From contig CM055828.1 of NCBI GenBank assembly GCA_029582265.1, positions 558,001 to 622,000 on the forward strand: DNA of 64,000 nt, written 5' to 3'. The notes under the pieces were generated by a model, which searched no databases, was not told the DNA's origin, and saw nothing but the letters and a program-made list of their open reading frames with translations. Of this stretch, positions 34,706-46,269 are shown in pieces. The stretch comes from Zoroaster sp. YZ-2022. Taxonomy: Eukaryota > Echinodermata > Asteroidea > Forcipulatida > Zoroasteridae. A program made the translations under genes and the position numbers. How positions within the stretch are numbered: the first letter of the stretch is position 1; each line of letters starts with the position of its first letter.

Positions 34706-35982
34706 TTAATAAACGACGGAATTAAAACGTCCATTTCTTATATTGAGTTGCGCATCCATAATAATAAAAGTGTACATGTATAATTCACCCGGAGCTTCCG
34801 CTTTTTTATCCATTTGAATGGTAATTCCTTCGGACATAAAGTGTTGTACTTGTCTTCCACTTCCGTGTATTTTATTGTCGTGGCTAGTTCTCATATCTAA
34901 AAATAAACCGTATCTATCGAGTAAATAATCGGCTTGTTTAACGCTGGATAAATTTAAAGCTTTAACGACTCGCGTGGCGTGTTCTTTATTCGAATCTCCA
35001 AAATATTTTTGAATTTCTTCCCAATGTTGATACCTTTTCATTCCCTGCGCGTAGAGTTGATTTGGAATGCCTTCGATCGTAATTGAAACTTTATCGATTT
35101 TTGGATTATAAAACTTGTTGGTTTCTTTTACATCCGGCTCTTTGAATAAAAACAATAATCCTTTCATACTTTTTGCGGGTGTATTTAAATTTATATTCCA
35201 CGTTGTAGCGCGTTTGTTTAATGGGGTTACGCTTTGTCTTAGAACGCGATCAAACAATATCACCACCTTGTCGCTATATTGTTGCTTTATCGTTTGCGCG
35301 AGAACCGGTATATGAACGATTTCGTATTCTAAAGAAATCCCACTTATGATAATATCTCGCATTATCGTCGGTGCTTTTAATCACGTTAGAAAATTTATTA
35401 AACGTGAGTTCGTAACTTAATCGATCTCCGATCCCGGATTGATAGTAGGGTTGATGATCGGTGAGTAATTCAAAATCGAGCGGAATGTGATATCTATTTG
35501 TTAATGCATCCGCGATAGCTTTATCTTTTCCTCCGTTACCTGCGGGAACGGCGTCGCTAGCGCCTACTCGCAATTTAGTCACGTTAGCATCTTCGATTCC
35601 TTGATACGCTAGATTATCGCGTTGATCTTTCGTTAGCTATTCGTCTTTATAACAATTGAACACATCTGCATCGTCTAAAGAAAATACTTCATTTCCTTCC
35701 ATTTTAATGGTTATATTTATTACGATGGCTCTACCTATGTTATGTACCATCGTTCTCGTATCATCATCCGACTCGAGAGTAATGCTGAAGGCTAATCTAA
35801 CAGTTCCGGGAACGATGACGTCATTTTTTTCCTAAATTTGGAAATCGAACCGTCAACAATTGATTTTCGGTAATGACGCTTGGATTGTTTGTAATGACGA
35901 CTTTTTTACGAAATCCTTTTAATCCCAAAGGTTCTCTTAATCTTCTGTATGGATCGAGTACATCTCCGTATGCATTAATCAT
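34706..35982 (-). pseudogene. Putative major capsid protein (hexon-like), copy A
   Basis: Starts at ATG 35982 (MINAYGDVLDPY). It is collinear with the 383-codon open region in copy B. Frames break near 35825, at a stop near 35638, and again near 35350-35270. The length (~420 residues), beta-rich sequence, place beside the packaging ATPase and conservation make it the best candidate for the double-jelly-roll capsid protein. No structure or database comparison is available, so the call rests on position and general resemblance to Polinton capsid genes. Confidence 0.68.
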
Positions 35983-36029
35983 GTTTTATAGTTTGTAAAA
36001 TATTAAAAACAATTTAAATAAAAAGTAAA

Positions 36030-36470
36030 ATGGTGTCTATAGCGATGATGATCGGAGGTGCGGTAGTCAACGCGTTTGCCCTTTCCGGAACAATTTTTTT
36101 ATTTAGTAATTTACGTTCTAGAGATGCTGAACAAGAACGAAAAAGACACGATTTAGCGCTAGAACAACTTTCGAAAGCTAGAGATAAATTTAGTAAAAAG
36201 CGTTTAAATTATCTAGATTATTTAAACGAACGAATACAAAAAGAATCGAGCGCTGAAAGAACGTTTAACAGCATTGATGCGACGAATGAATATTATAATG
36301 TAACCGGTGAACGATTCGATTTACCGAAAGATTTATACAATGAACCAAAACTAGAAGATTTTTACGTTCCTAGCGAAAATCAAAAAACGCGAGAAATAGT
36401 ATTTATCGTAATAGGGATGAGTATAGTGGGCTACGTAAGTTATACATTCTTTAAAAAAGATAAAAAGTAA
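36030..36470 (+). CDS. Conserved Polinton membrane/coiled-coil protein (146 aa), copy A
   Basis: Intact in copy A. An N-terminal hydrophobic segment (SIAMMIGGAVVNAFALSG) is followed by a charged coiled coil (ERKRHDLALEQLSKARDKFS) and a C-terminal membrane segment (IVFIVIGMSIVGYVSYTFF) with a Lys-rich end. The gene is divergent from the capsid gene, with a 47-base intergenic space likely to hold both promoters. Copy B has the same gene with a mutated start. The two-membrane-span design suggests a virion internal membrane or minor capsid protein; the exact role is not known to me. Confidence 0.75.
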   Translation: MVSIAMMIGGAVVNAFALSGTIFLFSNLRSRDAEQERKRHDLALEQLSKARDKFSKKRLNYLDYLNERIQKESSAERTFNSIDATNEYYNVTGERFDLPKDLYNEPKLEDFYVPSENQKTREIVFIVIGMSIVGYVSYTFFKKDKK

Positions 36471-36477
36471 TTGTAAA

Positions 36478-36735
36478 ATGGCGCAAGGAAGAAATGAACT
36501 TATGCCGATGGATCCAATGCATAATTACCCCGAAGATGATGATTATAACCAAGTAGAAGAAACTGAATTTCAGCAGGAGCAACAAGATGACAACGATGAA
36601 TTACGACAAAGGTTAAATAGATTATTAGAAAGAGAAGATGGTGGGTCCGAAATAAATATAACAGCGCAGGTATCAGCGCTGTTGATTGAAAAATTAAGAT
36701 TGAAATTAAAAAACGAGGGTTATGAATTAAAATAA
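36478..36735 (+). CDS. Acidic coiled-coil protein (85 aa), copy A
   Basis: Starts MAQGRNELMPMDPM seven bases after the previous stop. It is rich in Asp, Glu and Gln (YPEDDDYNQVEETEFQQEQQ) and ends in a helical LIEKLRLKLKNEGYEL. The tight spacing suggests co-expression with its neighbours. Copy B carries a changed and partly duplicated version at 61962-62546. No family is recognised. Confidence 0.6.
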   Translation: MAQGRNELMPMDPMHNYPEDDDYNQVEETEFQQEQQDDNDELRQRLNRLLEREDGGSEINITAQVSALLIEKLRLKLKNEGYELK

Positions 36736-36792
36736 TTAGTCGAACACGAGCGGTTTCATCGTTTAACGGATGGTTTTTATTACGACGATGTA

Positions 36793-38013
36793 ATGTTAAC
36801 GATTAAAAATAAACCAGATACTTTTGTCTCAATAAATACGATAAAAACTAGAGCTATACAAGCTGGACACTCTGGCACTGATTTTATTAGAAATCAGTTG
36901 GGTGTAATTAACTATGGTTTAAAAGAAAAAGGAATATCGAGTGCGGTACAAGAAAAAGCGAGTGAAACTTTAAAAAGGTTAGAATCACGACCACCATCAC
37001 CAACAATTGTTGTTGATAAAACACCTCTTCGTAGAGATATACCGCACGAGTTACCAACTACACCTCAAGAAGAAGAAGAGGATGATTACTATTACGACGC
37101 CAATGATACTCAACCAAGTGATGCACAAGCGTCTGCAACGGAGAATACTATTGAAGATTTTCTTAATTTTCTCGCTACAGAAGCAGAAACTCGTGAGAAA
37201 ATAAATGTATGGCGCGAAATAAGGGGTTACGCAGATCTTATGAAAACGGCGCAAGGACACAAATTAAAAATTGAAGCTGAATTGTACGCACGAAACAAAG
37301 AATTAACCGATATTAGAGAAAGAATCGCTAATAATGATGTAGGAGATGAAAATGCGATGGAACAACTTGTACGACGAGAGCGAGAATTATTAGACGAAAT
37401 ATCGACGATTAAAAAACAAATTGCCAATTTTGATTATAAGAATAGTAGTCAAGTCAATAGGAATAAAAGAAACGTTATATAGAATAACAAATATAGATGT
37501 TACGATTAAAGAACAATTTGAAACTTTATTTAGAGAACAAGGTATTTCGCTCGGTTTGTTATTCGGTGTTATCGGTTTACTATTCACTGTAATCGGTGAA
37601 ACAATCGCCCTTGTAGTAAATTCGGTTTTACCTAAACGCGCGCCAGCGCCAAAACCCGCGCCACCTAAACCCGCGCCACCTAAACTACACCCGCGCCGCC
37701 TAAACCCGCGCCGCCAAATCCCGCGCCGCCTAAACCTGCGCCACCTAAACCTACACCCGCGCCGCCTAAACCCGCACCCGCGCCAACGCCAGAACCGAGC
37801 GGTGGTGTAAAAGAGTAGATACAAAAAACATTTAAAAATCTAGCGAGTGTATTAGCTAAACCTTTAGCCGCTTTACCGGCTATTATCGGATCGGTTATAA
37901 GTTGGTTATTTAAAACAGCTTCTAACGTGGTCACGTGGACGGCGGAACATTTGTGGCTAGCTTTAACCGGGTTTGGAGTTTTAATTTTAACTTATGTACA
38001 GAAAAAACTCTAG
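36793..38013 (+). pseudogene. Coiled-coil, proline-rich, membrane-anchored virion protein, copy A
   Basis: An N-terminal region, then a long charged coil (about residues 150-220, with repeated NKELTDIRERIANND-type heptads), a hydrophobic segment (SLGLLFGVIGLLFTVIG), a proline-rich linker of about ten PKPAPP units, then WIQ-type and ALPAIIGSVISWLF-like hydrophobic C-terminal segments. Two frameshifts (near 37460 and in the proline repeat near 37685) and a TAG at 37816 break it. Copy B keeps the same architecture in one frame. A minor capsid or membrane-lytic role is plausible but unproven. Confidence 0.7.
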
Positions 38014-38015
38014 CA

Positions 38016-39430
38016 TTAGCCTAACAATTCGTAAATCATAAGGCCGAGTCCAGTTAAAATTGCGAAACCAATAATTAAAGCATTTTTTCTTCTTGATGCG
38101 TTGCGGTTGTACTTGATTCTTCTAAAGAGTCTTGGGTTATTGTAGGGGGTGAGTCGAGGGTTTTTAGATCTTCGTGCGCAGCTTTGGCTTGCTCAGCAGA
38201 TATGTCAGCGTGAGCCTGTTGAGTGATGGCGTCTGGCTGTGTATCATCTAAACTAGTAATTGTTGGTGGTGGTGAATGCGCTACCGCTTCTAAACCTTGC
38301 GGCGGTGGAGGAACGGGCGTTGAATTTGTGTTTAGATTTAAACCGAGAGATAATTTACTAGTCGCGATCAAAATATTATTGTTGTATCCCACGTACGTAC
38401 CTATTCGTAAATTCATGTCGCTTGGCATGAGATATAAATTTTCTCCGATAACAAAGTTTAATTGCGATCGAGCGTATTTTAAAACATCTTGATATTGTTG
38501 AATAGATTTTTCTAAATCTACGGGAGAATCAATCAAAGCGTCCACTATATTTATAAATTATCTTTTCGCGTCTAAACCGTTACCGGCCGCTAAAAATGAG
38601 GTTTTTACTTGCGTTTGAGCTCCCAATAACGCGTAAACGTACGTCTTATAGAATCGTTTATGCGTTCTGTACCAATGTCTGTAAAACCTCGAGACTCGCT
38701 GATTATAATTTTTTTCCAAGCGAGCTCCGTAGATGGCGATTGTTCAATATAACCGATCGTATACGTCGAGGGATGATCTCCAAAACTCATTCTCGTTGCA
38801 GTTTTGTAATAATCGTAATCGGTCACCTCGTTAGAGATGACGTTCAAACTTGAATTATCGTAGTTTTTTCCAGGTACTGCTTTGTAATCGTTATCATAAT
38901 CATAAGCCGTACCTAATCCCCACGAGTTTTTATCTACTTGTTAACATGTTGTTTCCAATTATCCGATGTTGAGAGGTGAAAGTCTTTACATATTTTTTTA
39001 TACGCGCTAATGTTTATATTATTTTCAAACGGGCTAAAATAATTTTGAAAAGACGCGGGGCAACTCATTTCTTTGAGCAATCGTCTCATTTGATAATTAA
39101 AAAAAAACTACAAATCATTACATTCGAATGATTTAAATGTTCATAACTCACCCCGCATCTCGTTGTACCGCAATACGTTACAAAATTTATTTGATTTTGA
39201 TAAAATTTTAGCGGATTATATTTCCAACTATTTACAATCTCATCGCTATTAACGCGAGGCAACTTGTAGTCGCTAAAAACGTTGTCGAGATGTACGTTAA
39301 AATGTTCATTTTCATTGACGTAAATATTCATATTCGTTAAATCGCTAGCGTCAAAATGTTGATTCACTATAAAATTTCCAGATTGTGGATATGAAAACGA
39401 AAAATTACTCTGAAATGCTAATGGAAACGT
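38016..39430 (-). pseudogene. Large conserved virion-type protein, copy A, fragmented
   Basis: Minus-strand pieces at 39367-39086, 38930-38605 and 38545-38075 read in order as one protein of roughly 470 residues. They contain NEHFNVHLDNVFSDYKLP, EIVNSWKYNPLKFYQNQINF, WKKIIISESRGFTDIGTE and ARSQLNFVIGENLYLMPSDM. The protein ends in a proline-rich linker and a C-terminal hydrophobic anchor. Stops near 38940 and 38555 and frameshifts near 39110, 38620 and 38080 inactivate it. Copy B holds the C-terminal part at the window edge. It is a recurrent Polinton gene, probably structural; I cannot name its fold. Confidence 0.6.
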
Positions 39431-39720
39431 AATTTTTATTAATTATAAAATATAATTTATAGTACAATCTCATTAGATAATGCCATAATAAAAGCGGTAA
39501 TCTTACGATATCGTTAAATAGCGTCAACATTTGGGTAGGATATTATAATATCCGTAAAAGAGAAAACATATTTATACGAAAAGATATAATAAACGAAAGA
39601 AATGAACAAAGTCAGGAAGACAGTACCGTATTTATCGCAGCAATTTTTTACGAAAAGTTTTCAACATGAGTAGCGTAAAATTGTATTTGTTTGTCTAAAG
39701 ATGAAATTTTTAATAAAATG

Positions 39721-40461
39721 CTAAATAGAAAAAGTAGCTGAAAAAGTCGGTTGTTGTTTTTTGTCCGTGTGACCCAATTCTAAAGCTACGCTGTAAAGAC
39801 TATCGTTATCGCTATAAAAACTAATGTAATCTAAATTGTACATGTTTATGTTAATTTTCGTGCCGACTTGCAACATTTTTTTAATTAAAAAAAAATCGCT
39901 ACTTTCAACTATATAAGGATATTTATAAATACCAGCTTGATAGTCGTCTGGTAGACCAATTAATTCGATGCTAACCAACTTATTAATGATCACGCTGTCA
40001 ATTTCTCGTTTGTTTTCACCGCACGATCCAACTGTGCAAGTTTCGATATAAATTCGTTCGTTTTTAACAAAAATAATTATTGAAACTTTTCGTTTAATGG
40101 TACGAGTCATTCTTTGTAAATGTTTTAAATTAACCATAAATTCAATTGGGTTTTCACATTTAAATTCAAAAAGGTTTTCTCGATTTAATACGATATCGAT
40201 TAATATTCTTTCCGTTCGATCCATCTCGCGACAATAAAAACCATCGTAGTCTACTTTAAAAGTAGCCTTCGTCTGAATGGCTGCTAACATGTCGATTACA
40301 TTTTTAAACGTATAAAAATCATAGTCCTTGTCTTTCTTATTTTCTTTCGCAGCTACAGTGTTCTTGTCATAATCTATAAATTTCATTTCGCTCAACAAGA
40401 CGGGTCGTTTAGGCGTAGTTTCTAAAACTGGCGTTATCATTTCATATCTTCTTTCTTCCAT
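39721..40461 (-). CDS. PCNA-like sliding clamp
   Basis: An intact 246-codon ORF. After a ~45-residue extension, the pattern follows a PCNA monomer: helix (FKNVIDMLAAI), strand and loop (FKVDYDGFYCREMDRTERI, comparable to the clamp DxxGxxxxxMDxSH strand), VNLKHLQRMTRTI as the second helix, then a connector (KLVSIELIGLPDDYQA) and a second domain (YIVESSDFFLIKKMLQVGTKI, DYISFYSDND). PCNA encircles DNA as a trimer and tethers polymerases. It is the rightmost gene of Polinton A, and one of the few undamaged ones. Copy B's equivalent would lie beyond the window. Identification rests on motif order and length. Confidence 0.65.
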   Translation of the reverse strand: MEERRYEMITPVLETTPKRPVLLSEMKFIDYDKNTVAAKENKKDKDYDFYTFKNVIDMLAAIQTKATFKVDYDGFYCREMDRTERILIDIVLNRENLFEFKCENPIEFMVNLKHLQRMTRTIKRKVSIIIFVKNERIYIETCTVGSCGENKREIDSVIINKLVSIELIGLPDDYQAGIYKYPYIVESSDFFLIKKMLQVGTKININMYNLDYISFYSDNDSLYSVALELGHTDKKQQPTFSATFSI

Positions 40462-40485
40462 ACTCTCTCTTTACTATTCACCTAC

Positions 40486-40487
<2 letters not shown>

Positions 40488-40567
<80 letters not shown>
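40488..40567. repeat. (TA)n microsatellite
   Basis: About 38 uninterrupted TA units directly upstream of the clamp gene start; probable slippage expansion in an AT-rich promoter or terminal region. Confidence 0.98.
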
Positions 40568-40572
<5 letters not shown>

Positions 40573-40666
40573 GTTTTTATTTTATCAATTGTTTTGGTGA
40601 TATTTTTTGTAAAAGGTTTAAAAAAAAATATAATAATCTCCCCTACTACTACCCAAAACACTCTTA

Positions 40667-40694
40667 TGACGTCATCAACCATCTCATGACGTCA
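40667..40694. promoter_or_regulatory. Paired CRE palindromes near right end of Polinton A
   Basis: TGACGTCA at 40667-40674 and again at 40687-40694, start-to-start spacing 20 bases. Copy B's left end has two TGACGTCA sites at 52711 and 52731, also 20 apart, and the surrounding bases partly agree when one end is reverse-complemented. The pair is likely part of the terminal inverted repeats and could bind host CREB/ATF factors. Confidence 0.6.
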
Positions 40695-40809
40695 CGCTCT
40701 GTCGCGCAAGCGTACTCCGCCCTCCCACTTTTAACCTCTACTCATTAAACCACGCCAATTTTTGGGTACTTGTCCTAGAACCGGCATCTGACATACTACT
40801 GCTTCTGTT

Positions 40810-43800
40810 TATGAGCCGAATGCTGTTTACCCTAGAGTTGGATATTTCAAAAAAATATTGAATAATATTACTAACAATCAACAATGGATTGTTGGAGGTG
40901 ATTTTAATTGTGATATTGATAACAAAGACATAAGAGACACAAGTAAGAACGTCATGAAGGACATTTTACAAGAAAATGATCTCATTGATATATGGCGCAC
41001 TGTTTACCCTGAAAAACCTGGTTATACTCACCTGCACAAAGGGCTCAATAAATCCAGTAGAATCGATTACATTCTTATTTCCTCCAGTCTTTTAAACAAA
41101 ACTGGGGAGGTTCATAATAATTCAACAGGTTTAACGGACCACCAGGTCATCACCTTAAGACTAAACGATTTTGACACCCCACACGGCCCAGGTCGTTGGA
41201 TTTGCAATAACGAACTTATCAAAGACAAAGACTGCGATTATAGAATTCAAAATTTTTGGAATTTCTGGAAAACCAAAAAACATGATTATGAAAATGTCTT
41301 TACTTGGTGGGAAATGGGAAAATGCAAACTCAAAGAAATTATCAGAGATTATGGACGTGAAAAATCCCTTATTGCTAAACGGGAAAGAGAACTTTTACAG
41401 AAACGCTATGATGAATTGATCAATAATCCAACAAATATAAATAAAGATGAACTTAATATAATTGAATTCAGTCTCAAACAATATGAAATGAGAGAATGGG
41501 AAAAAGCTAAAATACGCGTCCGCAACATCAATAAAACAGAAGGTGAAAAAGCCAGTAAATTTTTCCTTAACCCTAACTCCCTAGACAACAAAGGCAGTTG
41601 GATGATTTTGAAGGATTTTTATTGTTCAGTAACAATAGGGAGTTAGGGTTAATCTGGAAAATCAACAAATGTACTATAACAGAATGATAAATTTACAAGA
41701 CAAAGCTGGTAATTATGTTGATCAACCTAGTTCTATGCTTAAATACGTAAATGAGTTTTATAAAGATTTGTACACTTCTGAAGGCAGCGGTGAAAAACAA
41801 CGGCATGAAATTCTAAGTGGTATCAACACGGACTCCTTTCACGAAAATATTGTTAATGATTTTGAAAAAGACATTGACGAAAATGAACTTAGACACGCGC
41901 TTTATCAAATGAAAACCGATAAGTCCCCTGGCATTGACGGACTAACGGTTGAATTTTACCGTACCTTTTGGGATATTCTGAAACAAGATTTAATCGATTT
42001 AATAAGGGAATGCAAAAGAAATATGTCTTTGTGTAGATCAATGAACACTGCCATAAATCAGATTAATTTTTAAGAAGAGAGGGTGCAAAGAAGACCTTAA
42101 AAATTGGCGGCCTATAAGTCTTCTAACTGTTGACTATAAGCTGATTTAAAAAGTCATAACTAATCGTTTGAAAACAATTATGCCCACCATTGTCTGTGAA
42201 AATCAGACCTGTGGAGTCCCATGTAGAAACATCCACGATAATTTGCTGATTTTGAGAGATTGTATCGATTACATCAACTTTAATGACATCGAAGCCGGTG
42301 TAGTGAGTATCGATCACGAAAAGGCCTTTGATCGCATAGAATGGGAATACATGTATTCCATTATGGCGAAAATGGGTATTCCCGCAGGTCTTATTCAATG
42401 GGTTAAATTGCTTTATTCTAACCCTGTCAGTCAGGTTATTGTTAACAATTTTATTGGTTAGCCCATAAAGATTCAGTGAGGAATAAGACAAGGATGTCCC
42501 TTATCACCATTGTTGTTTGCTATTTGCGCAGAGGGCCTGTCTAATATGATACTGAAAAACCCTGAATTAGAAGGCATCAAAATTTCCAAAGAACAAGAAG
42601 GTTTTAAGATTATTCAACATGCTGATGACTTGACTATTTTTATTCGGAGAAACCATGAATTTAAAATTCTCACCGAAATTATGAACACCTATTGTGAGGG
42701 TACAGGTTCCAAAATCAACAACACGAAAACAGTGGGTCTCTGGTTAGGTAAATGGAAGTCTAGATCAGACTCCCCCTGTGATTTCAAATGGGTGTCCGAT
42801 AAAATAAAAATATTGGGAATTTATTTCGGTAACGAAATCACCCCTGAAGACAATTGGTGTCCCAGAATAAATGAAATTAAACCTACCATGAACTGATGGA
42901 AAGCTAGAAAATTAACACTTAAAGGTAATCGGTTATTATCAATACTCTGATCGGGGCTGGTCTCACCTACTTGGGATCAGTATTGCCATGCCCGGATAAT
43001 CTGATTAAACAAATTCATGGGATTATTTGGGATTTTTACTGGAACGGTAAAGCAGATAAAATCAAAAGGGATATTATGAGAAATGGAACATGGGAGGCAC
43101 AGGGGTAATGGACGCTAAACTTAAACTTGATAGTCTAAAATTAAAATGGTTATGTAAATATTGTACTTCTGGAGGAAAATGGCGCGCCTTTTTTAACTAC
43201 TGGATCAACCGGGCTAGTGGCATGCTAAACCTTGGGTGGTATGTTTTTAATAATCCTCTAGTAGCCAGTCAAACCACTATATTTTATAAAGAAATCCTCA
43301 ATGATTTTAATAATGCCCAAGGCAGAGTTAATGCGTCAATCACGTGCTTTCTTGAAGCCCAGGATTTACCTTTATGGAAAAATACCATCATAACATGTAA
43401 TGAACATAATCAAATGGATAGTAACGTTCTTAAATCTAATAACATGACTAGATTACGTCACGTCTGTCATGACGGCAAAGTTAAATCACTGGATGAAATT
43501 AGCAAAATTTGTAATCTCAAACCTCTGAATGCAGGTAGAATAATAGCTAGATTGAACAGATGTATCCACCAGAACTTCTTGGCCGAAAATAGACAAGGAC
43601 CGCTTAATCATGTTTGTAAAATGCTTGAAATTAAAAACTTTCAAGATCAAGATTACTACATTTCACTGACCAATGAAACCAGTAAAACGTTGTATCGTAA
43701 CCTTTCTGGAATGAACAATGCTATTTCTATAGTAGAAACTAGTTGGGAAATGTTTTTTAACTTAAATTTTAATTTCAATTGGGATAACATTTGGAAAAAT

Positions 43801-44370
43801 GGAGGGTGCAAACTTCTTGACCATGATGACAAAGATCTCTGGTTTAAATTAAAACATCGGATTCTGCCCACTAAAGATAAACTTATGAAAATGAAAATTA
43901 CTCCAGACGATACATGCCCATTGTGTGGTGTGGAGAAAGAAACCATTGAACACTTGTTTATCTATTGCCAAAAACATTGGATTTTTGTAGAACAGATTTT
44001 GCGCAAATATACCAATAATAAAATTATGTATATTAACGATAGCAACATAATTCTTGGTAAAGATATGAATAACATCGCGCTTTGCGTCATAGGGAAATTG
44101 CACCGGGTAATTTGGTCAGTTAGATGTGACATTGTTAAAAACCCTAAACAGATTTGTCCCGACATTATGAAAAAATATATTAACGTTCTGAAAGGTTTTA
44201 TCCTCCTTGAAAACAAAAGTCTCCCTGAACATGAATTTATAGATATCTACGCTCATAACCAAGTTTTAAGATGGTATAATTACTTTCCCCTTTTAAAACA
44301 GCTATATCTGGTTTATAATGCATTGCTTAGTTTCTACAATTTGTTCGTGCATGATTTATTTTGTACTTAA
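40810..44370 (+). pseudogene. LINE copy 3 ORF2, broken
   Basis: The endonuclease remnant (GGDFNCDIDN, SSRIDYILIS, GLTDHQVITLRL) is interrupted by a 78-bp MITE at 41571. The RT domain then follows in several frames: TDKSPGIDGLTVEFYRTFW, SIDHEKAFDRIEWEYM, RQGCPLSPLLFAICAE (crossing a stop near 42477) and IQHADDLTIFI. The last segment, 43090-44370, is open for 426 codons and includes the finger CPLCGVEKETIEHLFIYC and the C-terminal region missing from copy 1. At least five stops or frameshifts inactivate it. Confidence 0.9.
41571..41648. mobile_element. 78-bp piggyBac-like MITE in TTAA
   Basis: CCCTAACTCCCTA opens the element and its exact complement TAGGGAGTTAGGG closes it, with TTAA at 41567-41570 and 41649-41652. 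LINE copy 1 has no insertion at the homologous codons (FFLNLENQQ), so removing 82 bases here restores the alignment. TTAA duplication with CCC termini is the piggyBac hallmark. Confidence 0.9.
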
Positions 44371-44931
44371 TGTACCTTTATGTTAATTTGAAATGTCGTA
44401 TTTGTTTGACAGTTTCATTATAGTCGTACATGCATTATGTTTTATTATTTCATTATATCTGCTATTTTTTGTTTTGTGTTATACTTCGCTTCATAATTAA
44501 TAATTCATTGCATCCATTATGTTTTTTGTGATTTATTTCGCTCGTTTAATTTTCTATTTGACGAATTGCAATTTAATTGTGCGAATGTTGTGTTTACAAT
44601 TAAGTTTTCGTTTCAGTTTCCTTAAATGTAACATGCATTATATGTTGTTATTACTTTATTGCATCCGCTGTATTTTATTTTTATTTTTTTTGTATAATAG
44701 GTTAATTCCATTTGTTTATTGTCGCTTTTAATTTAATTTATTTATTTCGTTCGTTTAATTGCTTTGTAATGTCTGCAATGTCTTTGTTGTTTTATTTGTG
44801 ATACTTTGTAATTGTGGACATTTTTGTATCTTGTATCTTGTAAATGTTTTTGTTGAAAAAGTGATGCAATAAATGGAGTTTTTTAACTCCACTGAAAAAA
44901 ATAATGCTAATAATAATGCTAATAATAATAA

Positions 44932-44934
44932 TGA

Positions 44935-44968
<34 letters not shown>

Positions 44969-44970
44969 AA
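44932..44970. repeat. (GAC)n tail microsatellite
   Basis: GAC units follow ATAATGCTAATAATAATGCT at the 3' end of LINE copy 3; likely evolved from the LINE's simple tail. Confidence 0.85.
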
Positions 44971-46269
44971 CGACACATTTAGTGTTTGTCCTATATGGAC
45001 GAACACAAAGCTGTTCCGTTGTTGTTGGATTATGATTGTTATGAAGCGACCCTCAACCTAAGTTGTAGGCCTAACCCTGATCTTGACACTTATGATACAC
45101 AAAGTCAATCTATTAATTTAAGACTCACGATCTTCGCCGAGAACAATGCTTTATATTGCCAGTTTTAAAACCTGTCACTTGAGGGCGCTATAATATGTGG
45201 CTACGTCAGTGAATCTATATTTTATTGCAATTTTGAACCTCACTGTTGATATATTACACACAAACTTCAAACAAATCTTCATCACATTGTTTTTGTACCC
45301 TAAAATACAGATTTTTATTCAAACTTCCTGTTGAACCGGAAGTAGAGGTCATTATGAGGTCACGATACAACAGCGCACATGCACAGTACCCATCAAGTCT
45401 ATAACTGCAAAATGTTTAAGTATCGAGTGTATACTTCTTGAGTTATGATTCAAAATAGATTTGTTAATTAAATATTCATGAGACTGTAAATGGAAACCGG
45501 ATGACGTCACGACGACGAAATTAGGTTTGTTGTACTAAGTTTTTAATTATCTACAATTTGGTGTATAGTTTGACCCAATACAATAACGTTTAGTTTTCGG
45601 CCGATTACATTCCACGCTGTAAGTTGCAACGCTTGGAACAATGGTATCACTTTTAAAACCGGTCATTTGAGGGCGCTATACGAGTTTTATGGTGGACAGG
45701 TCTTAATGGATTTGTCAATTACGTTTATGCACAGCGTCATATTTGTGTGTATTATGTACAAATATATATTGAGAATCACTACCGAGTAAGGACGTGACTT
45801 GGTCACGCTACACGTTAGTAATGATGCCTAGCTAGAGCGGCATCAGTTAAACATAAATTATGTAGGATTTGAAAAACGGGTCCATAACGTGTATTATGTA
45901 TACGTGTTGTGCACAAAGTAATTGGTCCTGAAGCCCGTTAGCAATGCAATAACTACACAGCGTGATTCAGCAAGCGTAAAACATTACGTCTGGGCACCAC
46001 ACGACAACAGATTGATCCATTGCAACAATCCAATGCAATAATCAACTGAAATTGAAGCGTTAGGGATACGTATTAGCCTGGACCCCGCTCCATGAATTTA
46101 CCTAGTGAATGGTGTATATCAGTGTACCCATACTTCACAAATCACTTATTAATTAATTATTTGTAATGGACTGGAATTAACTGATTATTTCACAAGGGAG
46201 ATAAATCGCACTACGTTTGTATCAAGAATTTAAACCGTTTTTTATCTAGTCAAAACAAACACTATTTTT
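44971..46269. other. Non-coding DNA with GAGGGCGCTATA motifs
   Basis: No gene. TTGAGGGCGCTATA occurs near 45180 and 45667, and an ACTTCCTGTTGAACCGGAAG dyad related to the 149-bp minisatellite lies near 45325. Confidence 0.45.

Larger units (their letters stand above)
25817..40740. mobile_element. Polinton/Maverick-type provirus, copy A (left-truncated)
   Basis: Carries in order a PolB fragment, integrase, two small membrane proteins, an unknown protein, a coil-TM protein, packaging ATPase, putative major capsid protein, three plus-strand genes, a large virion-type protein and a PCNA-like gene, matching copy B wherever both are present. The left end is cut inside PolB at the boundary with the TIR element. 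A 3.1-kb LINE interrupts it at 29817-32905. Most genes are broken, so this is an inactive endogenous copy. The right limit is set by the CRE pair and the start of LINE copy 3. Confidence 0.9.
40795..44905 (+). mobile_element. LINE copy 3, 5'-truncated
   Basis: Same family as copies 1 and 2. It begins inside the APE endonuclease (VYEPNAVYPRV-type sequence at about 40810) and runs to the 3' end, where AATAAATGG and a hairpin GGAGTT/AACTCC (44875-44890) precede a microsatellite tail of AATAATGCT and GAC units. It is adjacent to the right end of Polinton A. Confidence 0.9.

Noticed and set aside
44755..45061. Poly-Asp and poly-Ser ORFs near the LINE copy 3 tail
   Set aside because: Read-through of the GAC/AAT microsatellite tail.
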